Of a stretch of 64,000 bases of DNA, positions 41,494-51,870 are shown in pieces. Location: positions 98,517,971-98,581,970 of the forward strand of contig NC_080170.1 of the NCBI RefSeq assembly GCF_950295315.1. The letters run 5' to 3'. The notes under the pieces were generated by a model. That model worked only from the letters and a program-made list of their open reading frames with translations, was not told where the DNA came from and made no database searches. Origin of the DNA: Erinaceus europaeus. Lineage: Eukaryota; Chordata; Mammalia; Eulipotyphla; Erinaceidae. The position numbers and the translations under genes were made by a program. Each line of letters begins with the position of its first letter. Positions within the stretch are counted from its first letter, which is position 1.

Positions 41494-43112
41494 TTTTTTG
41501 ATTCATGTGTTTCTTTTTTTATGCTCTGTTTTTCCTCAGCTGTTGTGTCTTGAGCACAAGCAACACTGTACTAAATACCTTTATGACAATTGCACTCACC
41601 AACCTCAGGAATTACAGTAGCAACTGAAGCAAGTATTGAAGCAGTTTGATCACTACCAGTTAGCCAAACAATTTCTCCAGTCCGTGAAGAAATAGTAACC
41701 AAATCTCAGTGAAGAAGAAAGAGAGAAGAAAGAAGGGATAGCAAGAACAAACAGTTATGCAAATCTACTATCCACTGTATATTCTAGGGGTAACAAGAGG
41801 GGAAAGGGAACTAGAGAAGAGATACATACATAGAGAGTCTACTCTGAGTCAGATTTCTTCCCCAAAATAATTCACAAACTCAGAAAGGCAAAGAATAAGG
41901 AAGGAAGAAGTGTATGACAAGATAAAAAAAAAAGAAAAAAGAAAAAGAAAAACAGAAAAAAGAGACAAGTGAGAGAAAAGGGAAAAGATAAGAAAGAGAG
42001 CTGTAATTAAATAGCAGTGAAAGGAAAGGTTTTTTTTTATTAATTTATTTTTAATTTAACTTAATTTGATTTTTTTAATTAGCTAGGAGGAGAAGGGAGG
42101 GGAGAGTCTGTAAAGGAGGTAAGGAGACAAGTTCCTCCCACAATAGATAAGATGCCCACTACCCTAGCAATGAAAGATACCCTAAGAGTTAATTCTGATC
42201 AACCTAAAGGGGGGGAATATATATGCCTTTATATAATATTAATAATAAAATAGAGCAGGGTAAAAAAAAAAAAAAAAAAAACCCTGTCGCAGTTTACCTC
42301 AAACCTTGTGATCAGAGGCAGCTGATTGTTAAGAATGAGAAAAAAAAAATCTTCAGGACTAGACAAGGATAGCTGAAATAGACAGTTATGCACATCTACT
42401 ATCCACTGTATATTCTAGGGGTGGCTAAAGGAGGAAGGGAAGTTGAGCAGAGACACTCGCAGTGAGAGTCCACTCTGAGTCAGAATTCTTCCCCAAAATA
42501 ATTCCCAAATGTATATCAGTGAATTCAAAAAAGCACTCTGTTTGGTGATGTGGGGGCTGTGGCCTGTGGTTTTGGAAGCTGTAGGATTAAGGAAGAAAGG
42601 ATGACAAGAATGAGAAAAAGAAAAAAAAGAGAGAAAGAAAAAAGAAAAAGAACAGTCATAAAAGAGAGGTGAAACCAAAGAGTTTATTTATTTATTTATT
42701 TATTTTTAATTATTTAATTAGCTATGCAGGGTGAGGTGGGGGGGTTGGCTACTTAGAAAGAAAAAAGGCCAGAGGTTTCAGAAGGGTATAGACTTAGAAT
42801 GAATGATACTCCCTGGTGGGACAGGAATTTGGTAAAGACAGAAGCTCAGCAGGGGAGCCTGCTAGGAGCTGGTCCCCAGGGACTGGTTGGGGGGGGGGGA
42901 AGGATGGGGGTGTGCTTAATAATTTAAAGGAAAGAATTTTCCCCTTTTTTTTCTACTCTATTTCTTAACCCAAATTAAGTTATAGTCACCTCCTTGGTGT
43001 CACCGCTAGGACACCTTATTGACTGGCCTACTAAAGGCAGAAAATCCTACCGTTTCCAGAAGATGTGGTCAGAGCTCAAGCCACTAGAAGCTTCTCAGTC
43101 TGCCATCTTCCC
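41494..43112 (-). promoter_or_regulatory. L1 5' UTR (internal promoter region), minus
   Basis: The region upstream of ORF1 reaches the L1 5' end near 43112. It contains A-rich runs on the plus strand and two similar parts: ATCTACTATCCACTGTATAT occurs near 41764 and again near 42395, suggesting an internal duplication. In other L1s the 5' UTR carries the promoter; here this is inferred from position only. Confidence 0.75.
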
Positions 43113-43125
43113 AGTCCTTTGATTT

Positions 43126-43379
43126 TCAAAAATATTCTATTCATTAGTGATATTTCAATTTCTTCTAATTTGATAACTTGAAATGTATGTATTTTATTAT
43201 TTTCTGCTTGATTCCATTTTCACACCTTTAGTAAAATAGGAGTGTCTTCAATGAGGATTAATTGCTCTACCTAGGGTAAGAATGACTTGATAAACTTTAA
43301 GATAGTTTATATAAATTGCTACAAACATCATATTGAAAAGAAACTTTTGTTTTTCAATTTCAGTGTCGTTTTTTAAAGG
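43126..43379. other. Unassigned stretch
   Basis: No recognised element. Confidence 0.4.
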
Positions 43380-44370
43380 GAATATTGATTTACAAAACTG
43401 TTATCATGAAGATACATTTCCCCAAGGTATGTGTCTGTATATCTCTGCACCGAAGTGTCATTCTATTTCACCATAGAAAATTAAATCCTCACCCTCTCCT
43501 TTAGGGCTCCTCTGTGCCTTCTGCGCCAAAGATCTGTTGCATAGATCACAGTCCATTGCTGTTTCAACTTGTGTTGTTTTTTGTTTTGTTTCTTAGATCA
43601 CATTTGTGAGTGAGATAATCTGATATTTATCTTCTCTTGTTCAACATAATTGTCTCTAGTTTTACCTATGTTGCATCAAAAGAAATTTGACCATTCTTTA
43701 CGAGTGATTTAATAATGATTAACAAAATTGTAGGATTAAGAGGGATACAATTACACAGTTTCCACAACCAAAGTTTGGTATTCCATCCTCTCCATTGGAA
43801 GTTTCCCTATTCTTTATCACTCTGGGAGTATGGACCAAAAATTTTTTATGGGGTGCAGAAGGTGAGAGGTCTAGTTTCTGTAATTGCTTCTCTGCAGGAC
43901 ATGGATGTTGGCAAGTTGATCCATACTCCCAGCCTTTCTCTATCTTTCCCTAGTAGATACGGCTCTGGGGAGGTGAGATTCCAGGACATATTGGTGAAGT
44001 CATCTGCCCAGGGAAGTGAGAATGTCATCATGGTATGTAACTTGGTGGCTGTATAATCAGGAACCTAAAGTTAGTATAGAGCAGATGCATAATACTCTAC
44101 TTTGTATGTATGTATACTAAAATTTTAACTATTCATCTGTTGTGGTGCATTTAGGTTTTTTTTTATTTTCCAAATTTTGTTTAGTATGAATAATGCTGCC
44201 ATGAACATAATTGTGCCTAGATCTCTTGGAATATGTGTTTTTGTGTGTTTTGGATCAGTGCTTATTTAGGAGTAGAATTTCTGGAAGATCATACAGTAGA
44301 TACATTTTTAGTGTCTTTATAATCTTTGCATTGTTTTCCAGAAAGACTACAAAGCAATTTCTTATAGTAT
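43380..44370 (-). mobile_element. Ancient L1 3' end (minus), interrupted at 43715-44085
   Basis: AGTGAGATAATCTGATATTT and TTTACCTATGTTGCATCAAA before the interruption, and TTAACTATTCATCTGTTGTG and AATAATGCTGCCATGAACAT after it, are the antisense of an old mammalian L1 ORF2 C-terminus and 3' UTR. It is much more diverged than the other L1 copies. Confidence 0.7.
43715..44085 (-). mobile_element. L1 3' UTR fragment (minus), nested
   Basis: AGAGGGATACAATTACACAG, TCTTTATCACTCTGGGAGTA, CCAGGACATATTGGTGAAG and CTTGGTGGCTGTATAATCAG are the antisense of the terminal and adjacent 3' UTR, old form. Confidence 0.8.
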
Positions 44371-45126
44371 CACAGATTAGAAGAATAACATTGGTCTTAT
44401 TTAACTAGATCAAAAATGCCAGCAGGACTGTAGTATGACATTCCAAAAGACTAATTTGGTTCCATTAATGTCTTGCAGATTCTAGAGGAAGAAAGTGTGT
44501 TTCAGGTTGTGACATTCTTGTTCCATTTTAAAACCAGTATATGAAAATCCAACATTTCTGACATAATGATCTCTCTTTAGCTACATTCTCTTTGATTTTC
44601 TGTATTGTCATATTTCCTTATTTTTTTGTTTCCTTTGAGATTACATTGGGTCCTCCTAGATAGTGCAGGATAATTTTCCCTTTTAAAAGCTAACTGTTCT
44701 GCATTCTTAAGTGTATCTTCAACCTTAATTCTCTTTTTCCATAGAAACTAATCTATTCAGAAAGCCCGTAGATATGAACACATGGACAGCTTGAGGAATC
44801 ATTCTACTCATCATAAAAATATTTCATTTCAAACAATCCACTATTTTATTTTACTACCCTCCCCTTGCCCTCCTCATAATACACATTGCCTTTGTGCTTT
44901 AACTTACACACTTTTCAGACCAGTAACAATAATCCCATTCTCTCCCCCCTTAACTGTACCAGAACTTTTGCACAAAATTCAATATAGATTAACTGTATTA
45001 AGCAACAAAGTATGCATATAGTATGCTCTCGTTTTACTTAGCTTCTTAAATTTATTTCATCTCCTTAAAAGGATTGAATCTCCATAGAGTAGAAAGCAAA
45101 TTCTGTTACTTTGTCTCTTCTGTGCT

Positions 45127-45129
<3 letters not shown>
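44371..45129. other. Unassigned stretch
   Basis: No recognised gene or repeat; a 79-aa plus-strand frame at 44782-45021 has no motif. Confidence 0.35.

Positions 45130-45180
<51 letters not shown>
45130..45180. repeat. (GT)n microsatellite
   Basis: Uninterrupted GT alternation of about 51 bp. Confidence 0.95.
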
Positions 45181-45181
<1 letters not shown>

Positions 45182-46339
45182 TTCACAAATGTTGAGATAT
45201 TCACTACTGTCATTACATAATATAATTTTACCTCATGTTTTAATAAAATAAATCAAAGTAAGGAAGCTTAGCCATGTCACTTGTACTACAGAAATATTTT
45301 ATTCAAATTGAAACTAATGCAAGTAAATAATAAAGTGGTGGAATTTTCAATCTAATAAAATGGAGTCTAATACCACTATTCAGTTTTTCATTTTTATTTC
45401 AAAATAAATTCATATATAAAACTTCTTGAATTCATACATAAAACTGAATTTCAGTTTCTACTGAGGTTTTTGAATATCAGTTAAATATTTACTATATTTA
45501 TATCATTAGTGTCTCTATATGTCTTTTCAAATTTTTTACCTTAAAAGTCATAATCTTTTCTGATTACTTTAAGAAGAAAATACATTATAAAGTAAGAATT
45601 TTCTCTCAAGAAATGACATATATGGTATTACTAATACAACCCACTAACTTTGTGATTCTATTAATGAGAGTGATCTTAGGCATTATTTTGCTTCTTTTAA
45701 AATAATACTGACTAAAATATCCCAGGGGATACACTCTCTATTTGCTTCTACACAAAGCTGTTTTTTTTTTGTTTTTGTTGTTGCACAGTAAATAATGTAG
45801 GATTATCATAACTATTTGGCAGACTGCCACACCACAAGTACCTAACTTGTTCTTTGTCTTTTTTCTCTTTGTAATTTCCACCCTTCTATGTAACAGCAAG
45901 TTTGGGAACTCTTCAGACTAAAGCAAATATATGTTTTATGTTCAATGTCTGAGAGTTTCAAAAGTATTGAAGTTCTTCTGCTGCTCATTAGTCATTAAGT
46001 ATGGATAAGACTAAGAAGTCTGCAAACACAAGTAACTGTTTCAGTGTGTGCCAGGATAATGATACATCAGTAGTAGAAATTAGCCATAATGGACATTAGA
46101 GGTTTGTTATGAACAGAAGTAGTTACTAAAAACATATCTATGCATATTTATAATACTGGTGTGTGAGAATATAATATGCAAAAATTGTACATCTTCCATC
46201 ATATTAAGCTATGTGAAGGTGTCCCACCTGCATTTTAAACATGAAAGTAAGTCATGATCCTGCAACCACTGAAAGATTAATTGCATGTTGGAGATTTGTG
46301 TTTAATTTTTGGTAGAGGAGTAATCCAACTAGTGTTGAG
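45181..46339. other. Unassigned stretch
   Basis: AT-rich; nothing recognised. About 1.1 kb without an evident repeat. Confidence 0.35.
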
Positions 46340-46352
46340 ATATAACATCAAG

Positions 46353-46455
46353 AGACCAGAAAAAATAACTCAACTGGTAGAGTGAAGGCCTCTCATACCT
46401 GAAGGTAGTAGCTGGAGAACTGGTGCACATACACTAGCTTGGTGCCCTGGCCTCC
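46353..46455 (+). mobile_element. Type D/C-like SINE (plus), start of a compound insertion
   Basis: AGACCAGAAAAAATAACTCA, ACTGGTAGAGTGAAGGCCTC and CTGAAGGTAGTAGCTGGAGA show a tRNA-like head. The repeat ATATAACATCAAG ends immediately before it (46340-46352) and recurs at 48192-48204, beyond a TATC array and an L1. The SINE was probably inserted first and its tail later expanded and received the L1. Confidence 0.65.
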
Positions 46456-46461
46456 TCTATC

Positions 46462-46505
<44 letters not shown>

Positions 46506-46956
46506 GTCATCTATTTATCTGTCATCTACCTAACATTTATCTGCCATCTATCATCTACCTTTCATTTATCTATCATCTACCTACCATTTATCTATAATCA
46601 TCTCCCTATCATTTATCATCTATCATTTATCTATCATATATCTAACATCTCCCTACCATTTATCTATAATCTATCTATATCATCTACCTATCATTTATCT
46701 ATCATCTATCACTTATCTATCATCTATTTATCTATCATCTACCTATAATTTATCTATCATCTATTTAGCTATCATTTATCTATCATCTATCATTTATCTA
46801 TCATCTATCTTTTATCTGTCATCTATCATTCACCTATTATTTATCTATCCTCTATCATTTATTTATCTATTTATCATCTACCTATCATTTATTTTTTTCA
46901 TTTATATAACATCTACCTATCATTTGTCTATCATCTATCTATCATCTATCATGAAA
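46456..46956. repeat. Long degenerate (CTAT)n / CATTTATCTATCAT array
   Basis: About 50 bp of pure CTAT units is followed by about 450 bp of variant higher-order units (e.g. CATTTATCTATCATCTAC). It grades from clean to diverged, so the pure end is probably the active part. Confidence 0.9.
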
Positions 46957-46979
46957 TAAACAAAAGTAAGTATTTAAAA

Positions 46980-48185
46980 AATATGACAGTGCTATCGTTC
47001 TGAGCTCACATTCCATGGTCATAGCTAGGAACATTCTAAACTGCACTCATTTCAGGACCAGTCTTACTCAAGTGGCAGGGTATGTTGACCCAGCCTTCCT
47101 CTGAAAGGTGGGGCAATTTCTACATTGAAGGCAAGGTCCTGTAGAGGCCCACAAGAGCGATGATGATGTTGTTCCTGTTGGAGATGACCAGTGATGGTGT
47201 AGAAAGGGATCTGTTAGAGGTCTAGGCCTATCATATCTATTTGGGAATCTCAGGATTCCATGACTAGGGTTCTGAATGATGAGTTGGCTTGGTAGTGATC
47301 AAAAGGGTCATCATTAGAATGTGCTGGTCTATTGCCCTTATCCAGATTTTGTAGTCTATAATTTTTCTGAAAGTACTTGGTTTAGAGTGTTTGAGGGAAA
47401 CAAAATGGAAGTAAGTGAGCAGGGTATCTAGCTCTAAGTAGAGAATATTTAAGTAAATGCTTTATGGTGTTCTACACAAACTACTGTGCTAAGTATGAAC
47501 AGATACAGGCCACACAGGTCAGATGGATGGGGTTTACAGTTAATGGTATTTATATGCATTTCTCATATTTGAGAGCTACTTTCTGCCCAGCTGTCAGGTC
47601 CTATTCCCAACTCTGACCCAATCCTTAGACTGTACTTTTAGTTCACATGCATGTTAGCTGTCTGGCCCAGGCAATAAAGTCACAGGCCCATCAGAATATA
47701 GCTAAAATAGATTTCCTAATTTCTTCCAACATAAAGATCTCAAATATCATCTGCTATACTCTTGCCTTTACATTCCTAATTATTAAACAATTAGTTCTGC
47801 TTCATATCAGTGCTTTTCAGCCACCAAGTTGCAGAAGCTACCATGATGCTGAACTGACTTCCCTGGGTAGACAAGCTCACCAATGTTTCCTGGAACCTTA
47901 CGTCCCCAGAGCCTTACCCCACTAGGGAAAGATAGAAACAGACTGGGAGTATGGAATTGCCTGTCAATGCCTATGTCCAGTAGAAAAGCAATTACAGAAG
48001 CCAGACCTTCCACCTTCTGCACCCCGTAATGATTTTTGGCCCATTACTCCAGAGGGATAAAGAATAGGGAAGTTTCCAGTGTAGGGGAGGGAATACAGAA
48101 CTCCTGTGGTGGGGATTGTGTGGAATTGTACCCTTCTATCCCACAATGTCGTTGATCATTACTAAATCACTACTAAAATAAATTT
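46980..48185 (+). mobile_element. L1 3' UTR insertion with 5' inversion
   Basis: Bases 46980-47500 are the old 3' UTR on the minus strand (GAGCTCACATTCCATGGTC, CAGGGTATGTTGACCCAGCC). From about 47510 the sense strand follows (ATGGATGGGGTTTACAGTTA) to the terminal block CCAGAGGGATAAAGAATAGG and a tail near 48185. The outer end of the inverted part (near GAGCTCA) and the start of the sense part lie within about 60 bp of each other in the first L1, as twin priming predicts. The predicted intron's acceptor side (TTTTCAGCCACC) is retained. Confidence 0.82.
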
Positions 48186-48365
48186 TTAAAAATATAACAT
48201 CAAGCAAAACTAAAACAGGTGCATTCTGAAGTGTGAAGTTTCTCATTTCTTACTGCACTTTTAAGTGAATAAAATTCAAAGTTTTATTTTCCTAAAATTC
48301 TAACTGTATAAAATTATTCATTTATATTGTACATGCATGTGCAAAAGAAAAAAAAAAGAAAGACA
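48186..48365. other. Spacer
   Basis: Unassigned AT-rich sequence after the second ATATAACATCAAG repeat. Confidence 0.4.
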
Positions 48366-48495
48366 TAGGGGTGGGTGGGTAGATAGCATAATGGTTATAC
48401 AAAGAGACTCTTGTGCCTGAGGCTCCAAAGCCCCAGGTTCAGTCCCTTGCACCACCATAGCCAGAGCTGAGCAGTGCTCTGGTAACAAAAAAAAG
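48366..48495 (+). mobile_element. SINE type C (plus)
   Basis: GGGTGGGTAGATAGCATAAT, GGTTATACAAAGAGACTC, B-box-like CCCAGGTTCAGTCCC and GAGCAGTGCTCTGGT with a short A tail. Confidence 0.88.
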
Positions 48496-48712
48496 GGGAG
48501 GGGAGCACACCTGGTTGAGCACACATGTAACAGTTCACAAGGACTCAGGTTAGAGCCCCTGCAGTCCCCACCTGCAGGGGGAAACCTTCACAAGTGGTGA
48601 AGCAGGGCTGAAGGTGACTCTTTGTTTCTTTCCCTATCTCCCACTATCTTCTCAATTTCTGGCTGTATCTATCCAATAAATAAAGATGATTTTAAAATAA
48701 ACTTTAAAAAAG
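48496..48712 (+). mobile_element. SINE type B (plus)
   Basis: Starts right behind the type C tail: GGGGAGCACACCTGGTTGAG, CTCAGGTTAGAGCCCCTGC, ACCTGCAGGGGGAAACC, body, tail ATCCAATAAATAAAGATGAT. Confidence 0.85.
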
Positions 48713-48722
48713 AACGAAATCA

Positions 48723-48814
48723 GAGTATGCTTACGAATTACACAAATGCCAGTATACAAAGATGGCTTAGAGTATCTCTATATATTGGCATTTGTGTAAT
48801 TCATAAGCATACTT
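48723..48814. repeat. Foldback: 34-bp inverted repeat with 24-bp loop
   Basis: Left arm 48723-48756 (GAGTATGCTTACGAATTACA...) and right arm 48781-48814 (...TGTAATTCATAAGCATACTT) pair with about three mismatches or wobble positions. The size is that of a pre-microRNA-like hairpin. It lies 10 bp beyond a SINE tail. Confidence 0.88.
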
Positions 48815-48881
48815 CTCCACATAACAGTAGCGGTAAAATAAAAATCAGCCTACTGGTCAAAAGGACCGGTATGGTCTCCAA

Positions 48882-48883
<2 letters not shown>

Positions 48884-48951
<68 letters not shown>

Positions 48952-48953
48952 AA
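48884..48953. repeat. (GT)n followed by (GA)n microsatellite
   Basis: About 54 bp of GT then about 14 bp of GA. Confidence 0.95.
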
Positions 48954-49054
48954 GAAGAGAGACATCAGAAAAATATATAATAATATTATATTTGGTAATA
49001 TAATAAAGGGATTTTTAATAGGCTGCTTTTAATTGCCTTAAAATTGTTTTTTTA

Positions 49055-49258
49055 GGAGCTTGGTGGTGGCACATTTCTTAAGTGTACACATTACATGTGC
49101 AAGGACCCCAGTTCAAGCACCTGGTCCCCACTGGAGGGCTGAAGCTTTGTAAGTGTTGAAGTAGTATAACAGCTCACTTGCTCGCTCTCTCTCTCTCTCT
49201 CTCTCCCACTTCCTTCTCAAATTCTCTCTGTCACTGTCCAAAATAAATAAATTAGAAA
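49055..49258 (+). mobile_element. SINE type B (plus) with CT run
   Basis: GGAGCTTGGTGGTGGCACAT, GTTCAAGCACCTGGTCCCC, a CT run at about 49183-49204, and the tail CCAAAATAAATAAATTAG. Confidence 0.82.
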
Positions 49259-49399
49259 ATCTGAAAGTTGATTTTTATATGTAATGTTGATCACAAATTA
49301 AAAAAAAATAATTTAGACAACACTTTGTCATACAGATTAAAAAATAAATATACCATTATTTCTGATGACAAGTAATTTGATTTACTGTTTTAGTTGCCA

Positions 49400-49605
49400 A
49401 GGTTTCACTGTTCCAGGCCACTTTGATCAGACAGAAAGAAACAAAGGGAGAGACTTAGTAGGCCCAAAGACTTAGTAGGCCCAAAGACTTAGTAGGCCCA
49501 AAGACTTAGTAGGCCCAAAGCTTTCCCCTATGTTGTGAGAATTGTTTTGAGTCATATGTATAGAAAAGAAGACAGCCTCCTGATCAAGCTATCTTGCCAT
49601 ACTTT
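49400..49605 (-). mobile_element. tRNA-type SINE (minus) carrying a 17-bp minisatellite
   Basis: CACTGTTCCAGGCCACTTTG, AGACAGAAAGAAACAAAGGG, then the 17-bp tandem repeat, CCAAAGCTTTCCCCTATG and head end CTGATCAAGCTATCTTGCC. Confidence 0.65.
49453..49520. repeat. Four perfect copies of a 17-bp unit
   Basis: The unit is ACTTAGTAGGCCCAAAG, repeated four times without a mismatch inside a SINE body. Perfect identity implies a recent slippage or unequal exchange. Confidence 0.97.
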
Positions 49606-49744
49606 AGCTGTTTTTTTGTTTCTTTGTTGTTGTTGTTTTTAACTGATGATGACAAAATTATAAATATTTGAGCATAAGAGAACCAAATGACACAATTTAG
49701 AAAAAAATCTATATGAAAAAGTCAGGGTATTTTTTAATCAGAAA

Positions 49745-49870
49745 ATAGCTCATCTGGGAGGGTGCCTGACTTGTCAGGTTGAGCCAGGCTGCCACCACAC
49801 TGGGTGGGTGTCAGTGCTGTGGTGCCTTTCTCTCTTTACGGCTGTCTCACTCTATCTGAAAAAAGTCAGT
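49745..49870 (+). mobile_element. Degraded SINE type D (plus)
   Basis: ATAGCTCATCTGGGAGGGTG, GTCAGGTTGAGCCAGGCTGC and a CT-rich body ending ATCTGAAAAAAGTCAG, like the copy at 55.36 kb. Confidence 0.6.
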
Positions 49871-49887
49871 CCTCAAGAAAGAACAAA

Positions 49888-50160
49888 CAGGGAGTCAGGT
49901 GGTAGTGAAGCGGGTTAAGTGTAGGTGGCGCTAAGTGCAATGATGGGCTTAAGGATCCCGGTTTGAGCCCCTGCTCCCCACTTGCAGGGGGGTCTCTTCA
50001 TAGGCCACAGGTGGTGAAGCAGGTCTGCAGGTGTCTATCTTTCTCTGACCCTCTCTCTTCCCCTCCTCTCTCCATTTCTCTCTGTCCTATCCAACAATGA
50101 TGCCATCAATAAAAACAATAATTACAACAATAAAAAAGGGAAAAAAAAACAAAAAAAAGA
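49888..50160 (+). mobile_element. SINE type A, short form (plus)
   Basis: GGGAGTCAGGTGGTAGTGAA, ATCCCGGTTTGAGCCCCTG, a 12-bp duplication around AGGCCACAGGTGG, GGTCTGCAGGTGTCTATC, a CAATAATTACAACAATAA tail. Confidence 0.9.
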
Positions 50161-50615
50161 AAAAACAAAGTCACAAAATAAAAATGTAAATAAATACAGA
50201 AGAATATTCAAAACATTATGAATGCATAAGGTAAATTTAATGAGAATATATGGTAGAACTTATGAAATATGCACATTAATGTAAAGAAGTATTAAGGAAA
50301 TATGTAGAAGTAGTCAGTTGTAAATTTTTAACATTATTAGAAAATTGACATATTCATTAAATTAATAGCGCAATTCTTAAATTCAGAACAACTTTTAAAG
50401 TTTTAAACTTTTTAAAGTCAAAATTCAAAGAGATAAAACTGAATTCAAATCTAAATCAGTAGATAATGTTTAATGAAAGCAAACTATATTCTATTATCTC
50501 AAAAGAAGGCAGAAAAATAAAGAAGAAACAAACAGAAAGAAAGGGGGAAAAATCATTTTACTCGTTTTCCTTGAATAAATTTAGCACACTTTAAATTAAC
50601 TTTGACATATATAAT
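50161..50615. other. Unassigned AT-rich stretch
   Basis: No recognised element. Confidence 0.4.
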
Positions 50616-50785
50616 TGATGATTGATGGAACAGAAAAGGAAACTCAAAGCAGAATCTGACTGCCTTTGGCCTATGGCACCAAAGTAAAATCTCTGAAGGG
50701 AGGGTGAGGGTAGATGTTCAGCTTCACTGGAGGGTGAGAGGTGGTAGGAATGGTGTTAATATACACTCCAATAAAACAAAAAGAA
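50616..50785 (+). mobile_element. L1 3' end with a short 3' UTR (plus)
   Basis: GGAAACTCAAAGCAGAATCT, GGCACCAAAGTAAAATCTCT and GGTGTTAATATACACTCC match the first ~150 bp of the L1 3' UTR and then end in AATAAAACAAAAAGAAAA, an A-tail. The other ~1.9 kb of the long form is absent. Confidence 0.75.
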
Positions 50786-51275
50786 AAAATGATGTTTGTT
50801 AATGTCACTTTCATGCCTTCAAATAACAAAATAATATAACTATGAATTATCTCTTATAAGCATTTTGTGCATTGCACCTTGAGACAATGTTTTGCAAGGC
50901 AACATGGCTCAAACATTTACTGACATTGAGGGTGCCAGTGTCAGGAAATCTTTTTCATTTATGTGCAGACTACAACCAACACCTTTAATAGAAATTAAAT
51001 ATGCAAGTTCACCTGACCTGATATCTTTTTTTTTTAATTTTACTACCATCGGTCAAAATTTTTATTTAAGAAGATACAAAACACTTATTTGTTCAGATTT
51101 TAATACTCTGTGAACAATTCCAATTAAAATCAGTAACCAAAATTTTTAATTGATTACATATTTCTTCCTTGTCAGAAAAACACCTGATAATTTTGAGGGG
51201 ACAGTATATCAAGGGTACATATGCAATTACCAAAGTACCTATTATGTACATAGCATGAATATATGCTTATTTATT
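50786..51275. other. Unassigned stretch
   Basis: No recognised element; two open frames of 73 and 114 aa overlap it without recognisable motifs. Confidence 0.35.
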
Positions 51276-51486
51276 ACATTTTTTAATTATCTTTATTTAT
51301 TGGATAGACTGTCAGAAATCAAAAGGGTAGGGAAGATAGAGAGGGAGAGAGAAAGAGAGACATGTACAGCCCTGCTTCACCACTTGCAAAGCTTTCCTTC
51401 TGTAGGTGGGGACCGGGGGCTGGAACCCGGGTCCTTGTGCACTGTAACATTTGCGCTCAACCAAGTGCGCCACCACCCGGTCCCTA
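51276..51486 (-). mobile_element. SINE type B (minus)
   Basis: ATTATCTTTATTTATTGGAT, CCCTGCTTCACCACTTGCAA, GGGGCTGGAACCCGGGTCC (inverted B-box) and CGCCACCACCCGGTCCC. Flanking TATTTATTA repeats may be the TSD. Confidence 0.9.
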
Positions 51487-51516
51487 TTTATTAATTTTTA
51501 TGTATTGTAGAAACAT

Positions 51517-51870
51517 TCAAGGGTGCCCAGGCTGTAACGCAGCGGGTTACGCACACGTGGTGCAAAGTGCCAGGAATCATGCAAGAATTCCAGTTCCATC
51601 CATCTGCTCCCCACCTACAGGGGGGCTACTTCATAAGTGGTGAAGCAGGTCTGCAGGTGTCTATCTTTCTGTTCCCCTCGTTGTCTTCCTCTCCTCTCTC
51701 AATTTCTCTCTGTCTTATTCAACAACAATAGCAATAAAAAATAATAAAAACAATAACAAAGATAAACAACAAGGGCAACAAAAGGGAAAAAATAGCCTCC
51801 AGAAGCAGTGGATTTGTAGTGCAGGCACTGAGCCCCACTGATAACCCTGGAGTCAAAAAAAGATAAATTG
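51517..51870 (+). mobile_element. SINE type A, long form (plus)
   Basis: GGCTGTAACGCAGCGGGTTA, CTCCCCACCTACAGGGGGGC, CAGGTCTGCAGGTGTCTATC, tail CAACAAGGGCAACAAAAGGG and then the 3' module CAGTGGATTTGTAGTGCAGG and CTGGAGTCAAAAAAAG. Confidence 0.92.

Larger units (their letters stand above)
38945..43125 (-). mobile_element. L1 (minus) with intact 5' end but no 3' end or A-tail
   Basis: The 5' end is at about 43112 (minus-strand GGAAGATGGCAGACTGAGAA) and is followed by a 5' UTR of about 1.6 kb, ORF1 and the first half of ORF2. It stops in ORF2 near 38959 (just after the codons for E-Q-F-L-E). The direct repeats AGTCCTTTGA[A/-]TTT at 38945-38958 and 43113-43125 look like a TSD. There is no A-tail. 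Inside are a templated inverted insertion and a tandem duplication. Confidence 0.8.

Noticed and set aside
48622..48939. 105-codon frame ending in Val-Cys repeats
   Set aside because: It reads a SINE tail, a hairpin and then a GT microsatellite; not a protein.
49453..49520. CRISPR-like array of four short repeats
   Set aside because: Units are contiguous with no spacers and lie within a SINE in a mammalian genome.
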